A DNA stretch of 64,000 nt from the NCBI RefSeq assembly GCF_036408795.1, contig NZ_JAZGJP010000001.1:62001-126000 (forward strand). Reading direction: 5' to 3'. Shown here piece after piece: positions 59,221 to 64,000 of the stretch; position 1 is the stretch's first letter; each line of letters starts with the position of its first letter. Source of the stretch: Olsenella_L kribbiana (lineage in GTDB: Bacteria > Actinomycetota > Coriobacteriia > Coriobacteriales > Atopobiaceae). The position numbers were made by a program, and so were the translations under genes. The notes beneath the pieces are model-generated. The model searched no databases. It was not told the origin of the DNA and saw only the letters and a program-made list of their open reading frames with translations.

Positions 59221-59358
59221 AGCTGCGTAATAGACGGGTGGGCGCAGATTTCGGAGCTCTTTCAGGCCCTAGCATTCAAATCAGCAGAGGGCAGCCGTGC
59301 ACCATGCAGGAACTTCCGAATATACACGAAGGGCTGCCCAGTCTCAGGAGGGACAGAT

Positions 59359-60291
59359 ATGTCAAAGAGCCTTACCCGTCGCGGCTTCCTTGCTATGAGC
59401 GGAAGCGCTGCAGCACTCGCAGGTCTCGGCCTTGCCGCCTGCGGCGGTGGCAGCACGTCCACCACAGACTCCAGCTCGAGCGAGACGAAGAATCTGTCCG
59501 GCAGCATCACCGCTGTCGGCTCCACGGCACTCCAGCCGCTCGTCGAGGCTGCATCCGAGCAGTTCATGGAGACCTACCCGGATGTCCAGATCACGGTCCA
59601 GGGTGGCGGTTCCGGCCAGGGCATCACGCAGATCTCCCAGGGTGCTGTCCAGATCGGCAACTCCGATGTCTTCGCCGAGGAGAAGCTCTCCAACAAGGAT
59701 GACGCAAAGAAGCTCAAGGACAACCAGGTCTGCGTTGTCGGCATGGGCCCGGTCGTGAACTCTGAGGTCACGGTCGACGACATCTCCATGGCCGACCTCA
59801 AGAAGATTTTCATGGGCGAGGTCACGAACTGGAAGGACGTGGGCGGCTCCGATCAGGACATCGTCGTCATCAACCGCGCTTCCGGCTCCGGCACCCGTGC
59901 AACCTTCGAGTCCGCTGTTCTCGGCTCCGACAAGGTCCCCGAGTCCTTCAAGCCGCAGGAGCAGGATTCCTCCGGCACCGTCGCATCCATGGTCGCCCAG
60001 ACCCCGGGTGCCATCTCCTACCTTGCCTTCTCCTACTTCGCTGACACCTTCAAGGCACTCAAGGTCGACGGCGTCGAGGCAAAGGAAGCCAACGTCGAGA
60101 CCAACGACTGGAAGATCTGGGCCTACGAGCATATGTACACCGCAGCAGATCCTGACGAGACCACGCAGGCCTTCATCGACTACATGTTCTCCGACGATGT
60201 CCAGGGCTCCCTCGTCGAGCAGACGGGCTACATCCCTGTCACTGGCATGAAGGTCGCCCGTGACGCAGACGGCAACGTCACGAACAAGTAA
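59359..60291 (+). CDS. pstS: Phosphate-binding lipoprotein PstS
   Basis: 310-aa exported lipoprotein capturing phosphate for the Pst ABC importer. The N-terminus has a Tat-type RRGFLAMSG and ends in a lipobox with LGLAACGGG, lipid on Cys28 or nearby, then a Ser/Thr linker. Phosphate ligands are in ITAVGSTALQPLV, QISQGAVQIGNSDV and NRASGSGTRATF. Start ATG has GGAGGG upstream. First gene of pstSCAB1B2-phoU. Confidence 0.96.
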   Translation: MSKSLTRRGFLAMSGSAAALAGLGLAACGGGSTSTTDSSSSETKNLSGSITAVGSTALQPLVEAASEQFMETYPDVQITVQGGGSGQGITQISQGAVQIGNSDVFAEEKLSNKDDAKKLKDNQVCVVGMGPVVNSEVTVDDISMADLKKIFMGEVTNWKDVGGSDQDIVVINRASGSGTRATFESAVLGSDKVPESFKPQEQDSSGTVASMVAQTPGAISYLAFSYFADTFKALKVDGVEAKEANVETNDWKIWAYEHMYTAADPDETTQAFIDYMFSDDVQGSLVEQTGYIPVTGMKVARDADGNVTNK

Positions 60292-60391
60292 GGGCTTTGG
60301 CCCAGCCGCCTTTTAGCGGCATGCGAGGCGGCATCTGCGCACATGCGCCAGGTGCCGTCTTGCCATGCAGCTGCAATTTTCAGGAGGAACA

Positions 60392-61333
60392 GTGTCCACT
60401 AACAGTACAGGTGCTGCGGGGAGCATAGCCGAAGGCTCCTCCTCGAAGTACCGGATAGAGCGGAAGGGAAAGATCCTGACCGGAGCCTGCGTGCTCTTCG
60501 TCGTTCTTCTTGTCGTGACGCTCATCTTCATGGTCTGCTCGAGAGGCCTTGCGACCTTCACGGCAGACGGCATCAGCTTCGGCTCGTTCATTACGGGCAC
60601 GACCTGGAACCCGCACCAGACAGGCGATGATGGCCAGCCGCTCATGGGAGCTCTCCCCATGATCGCAGGCTCGTTTGCTGTCACGCTCCTTTCCTGCGTG
60701 CTGGCGCTTCCGTTCGCGCTCGGCGCAGCAATCTTCGTCGTCGAGATCCAGCCGGGCTTCGGCAGCAAGGTCTTCCGTCCGATGATCGAGCTCCTCACGG
60801 GCATCCCGTCTGTCGTCTTCGGCCTTGTCGGCCTTTCCATCATCGTCCCCTGGGTCCGCTCCTGGGCAGGCGGCACCGGCTACGGCATCATGGCAGGCTC
60901 GATCGTCCTTGCCTTCATGATCCTGCCGACGGTCACGTCGCTTTCCACCGATGCTCTCGCCGCTGTTCCTGAGGCCTATCGCGATGGCTCCTACGGCCTT
61001 GGCTGCACGAGGTGGCAGACGATCCTGCACGTCGTGATCCCGTCTGCGCTTCCGGGCATCCTGACTGCTGTCATCATGGGCATGGCCCGAGCCTTTGGCG
61101 AGGCACTTGCCGTCCAGATGGTCGTCGGCAACGCAGCCCAGATGCCGCAGGGCCTCTTCACGCCGGCAGCGACCCTCACGTCCGTCCTTACCATGGGCAT
61201 GGGCAATGAGGCCATGGGCACCGTCTACAACGATGTCCTCTGGTCGCTCGCTCTCGTGCTTCTCGTGATGTCGCTCTTCTTCATCCTGATAGTCCACTTG
61301 ATCGGCAGGAAGGGGGCGGCCAAGAATGACTAG
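60392..61333 (+). CDS. pstC: Phosphate ABC transporter permease PstC
   Basis: 313-aa membrane protein with six TM helices. The inner loop EAYRDGSYGLGCTRWQTILHV is the EAA motif that touches the ATPase. GTG at 60392 is chosen because AGGAGG lies 5 nt upstream; an earlier ATG has no ribosome site. Overlaps pstA by 8 nt. The N-terminal 30 residues are Ser/Gly-rich, as usual in Gram-positives. Confidence 0.95.
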   Translation: MSTNSTGAAGSIAEGSSSKYRIERKGKILTGACVLFVVLLVVTLIFMVCSRGLATFTADGISFGSFITGTTWNPHQTGDDGQPLMGALPMIAGSFAVTLLSCVLALPFALGAAIFVVEIQPGFGSKVFRPMIELLTGIPSVVFGLVGLSIIVPWVRSWAGGTGYGIMAGSIVLAFMILPTVTSLSTDALAAVPEAYRDGSYGLGCTRWQTILHVVIPSALPGILTAVIMGMARAFGEALAVQMVVGNAAQMPQGLFTPAATLTSVLTMGMGNEAMGTVYNDVLWSLALVLLVMSLFFILIVHLIGRKGAAKND

Positions 61334-62261
61334 CGAAGAAGCGAAGGCCACGGCCTTCACGGCGACGAAGTCCACGAAGATGGCCAAGACCCAGGACAAG
61401 ATCGCAACGGGCATCCTGACCGCTATCGTCGTGCTCATCCTCATCGCGCTTGTCGCGATCATCGCCTACATCGTCGTCTCGGGTGCCTGCAAGCTCTTCG
61501 ATATCCACTTCCTTACGGCGAAGCCTGAGCAGTTCAAGGCAGGCGGTGGCATCGGACCTGAGCTCTTCAACTCGTTCTATCTCTTGATCCTGACGCTACT
61601 TATCTCGCTCCCGATCTCTCTTGGCGGTGCCATCTTCCTGACGCAGTACGCACCGGTCGGTCCTGTCACGAGCATCGCGAAGACCGCGATCGAGACGCTC
61701 TCGAGCCTCCCTTCGATCGTCGTCGGCCTCTTCGGCATGCTGATCTTCGTCCTGCAGTTCGGCTGGGGCTTCTCGATCCTCTCTGGCGCCCTCGCGCTCA
61801 CGATGTTCAATGTGCCTATCCTGGTCCGCGTCATCGAGCAGGCGCTCGAGGCAGTGCCGCGCGACCAGAGGGACGCTGCCCTTGCTCTCGGCCTCACCCG
61901 CTGGGAGGCAACGACCCAGGTGCTCATCCCTGCCGCCATGCCTGCCATCGTCACCGGCGTCATCCTCTCCGCAGGACGCGTCTTCGGCGAGGCAGCAGCG
62001 CTGATCTACACGGCAGGCCAGTCGGCACCGGCTCTCAACTGGGCAGCACCGATCACGAGCCAGGCGAACCCGCTCAACGTGTTCAGGCCTGCCGAGACGC
62101 TTGCCGTCCATATCTGGAAGATCAACTCCGAGGGCGTCGTGCCTGACCTCTCTGCCGTGTCTGCGGGCACCGCAGCAGTCCTCATGGTCTGCATCCTTGC
62201 CTTCAACATCATCGCCCGCATCGTGGGCAAGCATATGGGGAAGAAGATGACGGCCGAATGA
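61326..62261 (+). CDS. pstA: Phosphate ABC transporter permease PstA
   Basis: 311-aa permease partner of PstC with six TM helices. The EAA loop is VPRDQRDAALALGLTRWEATTQV. Its start overlaps pstC by 8 nt and its end overlaps pstB1 by ATGA. A basic N-terminus (about 25 residues) precedes TM1. Confidence 0.95.
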   Translation: MTSEEAKATAFTATKSTKMAKTQDKIATGILTAIVVLILIALVAIIAYIVVSGACKLFDIHFLTAKPEQFKAGGGIGPELFNSFYLLILTLLISLPISLGGAIFLTQYAPVGPVTSIAKTAIETLSSLPSIVVGLFGMLIFVLQFGWGFSILSGALALTMFNVPILVRVIEQALEAVPRDQRDAALALGLTRWEATTQVLIPAAMPAIVTGVILSAGRVFGEAAALIYTAGQSAPALNWAAPITSQANPLNVFRPAETLAVHIWKINSEGVVPDLSAVSAGTAAVLMVCILAFNIIARIVGKHMGKKMTAE

Positions 62262-63082
62262 GCATGAATCAGACCATGGCAGCATCGCTCGTGACGCCGG
62301 CAGGCAAGAGCAGCTACGCTGGAGGCGAGGCAGCCATCAAGACAGTCGATGTCACCGTCGACTACGGAGAGAAGCGTGCCCTCAAGGGCACGAGCCTCGA
62401 GTTCGGCCTCGGCTCCGTCACAGCCCTCATCGGCCCTTCAGGCTGCGGCAAGTCCACCTTCCTGCGCTGCCTCAATCTCATGAACCGCGAGATTCCGAAC
62501 TGCAGGATCGGCGGCGAGATCTACTACCACGGCACGGAGATCAACCAGCACAAGATCGATACGTTCTCCCTGCGCACCCATGTCGGCATGGTGTTCCAGC
62601 AGCCGAACCCGTTCCACAAGTCCATCTACGAGAACATCGCCTTCGCACCCAGGAAGCACGGCATCACGAAGAAGGCAGACCTCGATGCGCTTGTGGAGAA
62701 GAGTCTCAGGCAGGCTGCCATCTGGGATGAGGTCAAGGACAAGATCTATGGCTCTGCCTATGCGCTCTCCGGTGGCCAGCAGCAGCGTCTCTGCATAGCA
62801 CGCACCCTTGCCATGAACCCTGATGTCATCCTTATGGACGAGCCTTGCTCGGCCCTCGACCCGATCGCCACCTTCGCGATCGAGGAGACGATCCGCGACC
62901 TCGCGCAGCAGGGCATGTGCATCATCATCGTCACCCACAACATGGAGCAGGCCATGCGCGTCTCCGACCGCACCGCCTTCTTCCTTCTGGGCGACATGAT
63001 CGAGACCGGCGAGACGGCAGAGCTCTTCTCCCATCCGAAGGACCAGCGTCTCGACGACTATCTGACGGGAAGGTTTGGATAA
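62258..63082 (+). CDS. pstB: Phosphate ABC transporter ATPase, first of two
   Basis: 274-aa ATPase of the Pst importer. Walker A GPSGCGKST, Q-loop MVFQQPNPF, signature LSGGQQQRLC and Walker B VILMDEPCSALDP, all intact. The N-terminal 30 residues are longer than in the second copy. It shares one base (TAATG) with the next pstB. Two ATPases in one operon allow a heterodimer or choice by condition. Confidence 0.95.
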   Translation: MSMNQTMAASLVTPAGKSSYAGGEAAIKTVDVTVDYGEKRALKGTSLEFGLGSVTALIGPSGCGKSTFLRCLNLMNREIPNCRIGGEIYYHGTEINQHKIDTFSLRTHVGMVFQQPNPFHKSIYENIAFAPRKHGITKKADLDALVEKSLRQAAIWDEVKDKIYGSAYALSGGQQQRLCIARTLAMNPDVILMDEPCSALDPIATFAIEETIRDLAQQGMCIIIVTHNMEQAMRVSDRTAFFLLGDMIETGETAELFSHPKDQRLDDYLTGRFG

Positions 63083-63834
63083 TGGCGACACCAATATCGG
63101 TCGAGCATCTCGACCTGTTCTATGGGGACTTCCAGGCCCTCCACGACATTTCCGTGAACATGCCTGCCGGCAAGATCACGGCTTTCATCGGGCCTTCAGG
63201 CTGCGGCAAGTCGACGCTCCTGCGCTGCCTCGACCGCATGAATGACCGTGTCCAGGGCTGCAAGGTCACAGGCACCGTCAAGCTCGGCGAGACCGATGTC
63301 TACAAGGACATCGATGTCTATGAGCTGAGGCGCCGTGTCGGCATGGTCTTCCAGAAGCCGAATCCGTTCCCCATCTCCATCTACGATAACGTGGCCTATG
63401 GCCTCCGCCGTCATGGCCGTCCTTCGAAGTCCGAGCTTGACGGAATCGTCGAGTCCACGCTCAAGGGCGTCGGCCTCTGGGATGAGGTCAAGGACAAGCT
63501 CGACCATTCCGGACTCTCGCTCTCCGGCGGCCAGGCACAGCGTCTCTGCATCGCACGTGCGCTTGCCGTGAACCCGGATGTCCTCCTCATGGACGAGCCG
63601 ACAAGCGCTCTCGACCCGATCTCTACCGGCCTTGTCGAGGAGCTCGCGCAGCAGATTGCCAAGGAGCATACTGTCATCATCGTCACCCATAACATGCAGC
63701 AGGCTTCCCGCATCTCCGATGTGACTGCCTTCTTCTATCTGGGCAAGCTCATCGAGTGCGGATCGACGCCGCAGATCTTCACCGCACCGAAGGAAAAGCA
63801 GACGGAGGACTACCTCACAGGAAGGTTTGGCTAA
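63082..63834 (+). CDS. pstB: Phosphate ABC transporter ATPase, second copy
   Basis: 250-aa second PstB, about half identical to the preceding copy by eye. Walker A GPSGCGKSTLLRC, QKPNPFPISIYDNVAYG, signature LSGGQAQRLC and Walker B VLLMDEPTSALDP are intact, so both copies look active. It starts in a TAATG overlap with pstB1 and ends 1 nt before phoU. Confidence 0.95.
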   Translation: MATPISVEHLDLFYGDFQALHDISVNMPAGKITAFIGPSGCGKSTLLRCLDRMNDRVQGCKVTGTVKLGETDVYKDIDVYELRRRVGMVFQKPNPFPISIYDNVAYGLRRHGRPSKSELDGIVESTLKGVGLWDEVKDKLDHSGLSLSGGQAQRLCIARALAVNPDVLLMDEPTSALDPISTGLVEELAQQIAKEHTVIIVTHNMQQASRISDVTAFFYLGKLIECGSTPQIFTAPKEKQTEDYLTGRFG

Positions 63835-63835
63835 T

Positions 63836-64000
63836 ATGTCGAGAACCGCATATCTCAAGCAGCTCAATACCCTGTCCGAGCACATGACCGAGCTTGGCAA
63901 CCAGGTTGTCCAGTCCATTCGCGATACGGCACGCGCCGTGGGCGACGCGGACTCCGGCGCCTCCAAGGATGTCCAGGACCGCCACAATGACTCCGAGAGG
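63836..64000 (+). CDS. phoU: PhoU, phosphate signalling protein (partial)
   Basis: 55 residues visible, cut by the window end. The start MSRTAYLKQLNTLSEHMTEL, then GNQVVQSIRDTARAV, is the first helix pair of PhoU, which links Pst transport to the PhoR-type kinase. Start ATG at 63836 is one nucleotide after the pstB2 stop. Confidence 0.85.
   Translation, partial: MSRTAYLKQLNTLSEHMTELGNQVVQSIRDTARAVGDADSGASKDVQDRHNDSER

Larger units (their letters stand above)
58968..59358. other. 391-bp divergent region between marR and pstS
   Basis: Holds the marR promoter with two palindromes (59037-59072), a stretch with no feature I can name (59080-59190), and the pstS promoter with a Pho-box-like repeat (59193-59220). 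The pstS leader of about 130 bases has no obvious hairpin. Confidence 0.6.

Overview
The window is about 64 kb of high-GC, densely coded bacterial chromosome. The gene content fits a Gram-positive anaerobe of the Actinomycetota, most likely class Coriobacteriia (an Olsenella/Atopobium/Collinsella-type organism). The pointers are a dlt operon, an apparently pyrophosphate-dependent phosphofructokinase, AzlCD, a phasin/UbiB pair, NiaR-type control of NAD synthesis and SpsB-type-free, GTG-rich starts; this assignment is inferred, since there is no rRNA in the window. I see no rRNA, tRNA, CRISPR array, prophage or intact insertion sequence. Genes are tightly packed, with many ATGA or TAATG start/stop overlaps and strong Shine-Dalgarno sites.

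Layout. 1-3.8 kb: dltABCD (minus, dltD cut by the window edge), which D-alanylates teichoic acids. A response regulator/histidine kinase pair diverges from it at 3.9-5.9 kb. 5.9-6.8 kb: HAD phosphatase and a tiny winged-helix-like protein. 6.9-9.6 kb: ribokinase and a ClpX-like AAA+ protein without ClpX's zinc domain or IGF loop. 9.6-10 kb: NifX-like protein. 10.1-13.1 kb: two overlapping MutS-like ATPase genes whose nucleotide sites have decayed in complementary ways. 13.1-21.2 kb: four alpha/beta hydrolases (one with Asp at the nucleophile position, one with a 158-residue histone-H1-like tail), membrane proteins, glmM and an ATP-grasp enzyme. 21.3-23.5 kb: azlDC with a divergent LysR regulator. 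23.5-28.7 kb: LURP-one-like protein, coiled-coil membrane protein, UmuC-type polymerase with its small partner, NUDIX hydrolase and a zinc-phospholipase-like protein. 29.1-32.5 kb: a 1105-residue MacB/FtsX-type ABC protein.

32.6-36.4 kb: an NAD operon, nadA - nadB/nadC fusion - niaR, with a candidate operator lying on the nadA promoter. 36.5-41.7 kb: UMF1-type MFS transporter, a second zinc-phospholipase-like protein, cold-shock protein, HAD hydrolase and a PepV-like dipeptidase. 41.7-45.9 kb: an 810-residue TPR-like membrane protein, a CzrA/SmtB-like zinc-sensor repressor and a PPi-type phosphofructokinase. 46-49.6 kb: a serine operon, serC-serA-DUF1015. 49.9-52 kb: phasin-like protein plus UbiB kinase. 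52.1-54.6 kb: RlpA-like secreted protein and a ferredoxin-type aldo/keto reductase. 54.7-59 kb: MarR regulator with a heterodimeric ABC exporter under a promoter carrying two AGGTACCT operators. 59.2-64 kb: pstS-pstC-pstA-pstB1-pstB2-phoU (phoU cut by the edge), preceded by a Pho-box-like repeat.

Most likely places for something undescribed are the ClpX-like protein, the degenerate MutS-like pair, the esterase with a DNA- or polyanion-binding-like tail, the Asp-elbow hydrolase and the DUF1015 member of the serine operon. All functional statements are read from the sequence and family knowledge; no searches were run.
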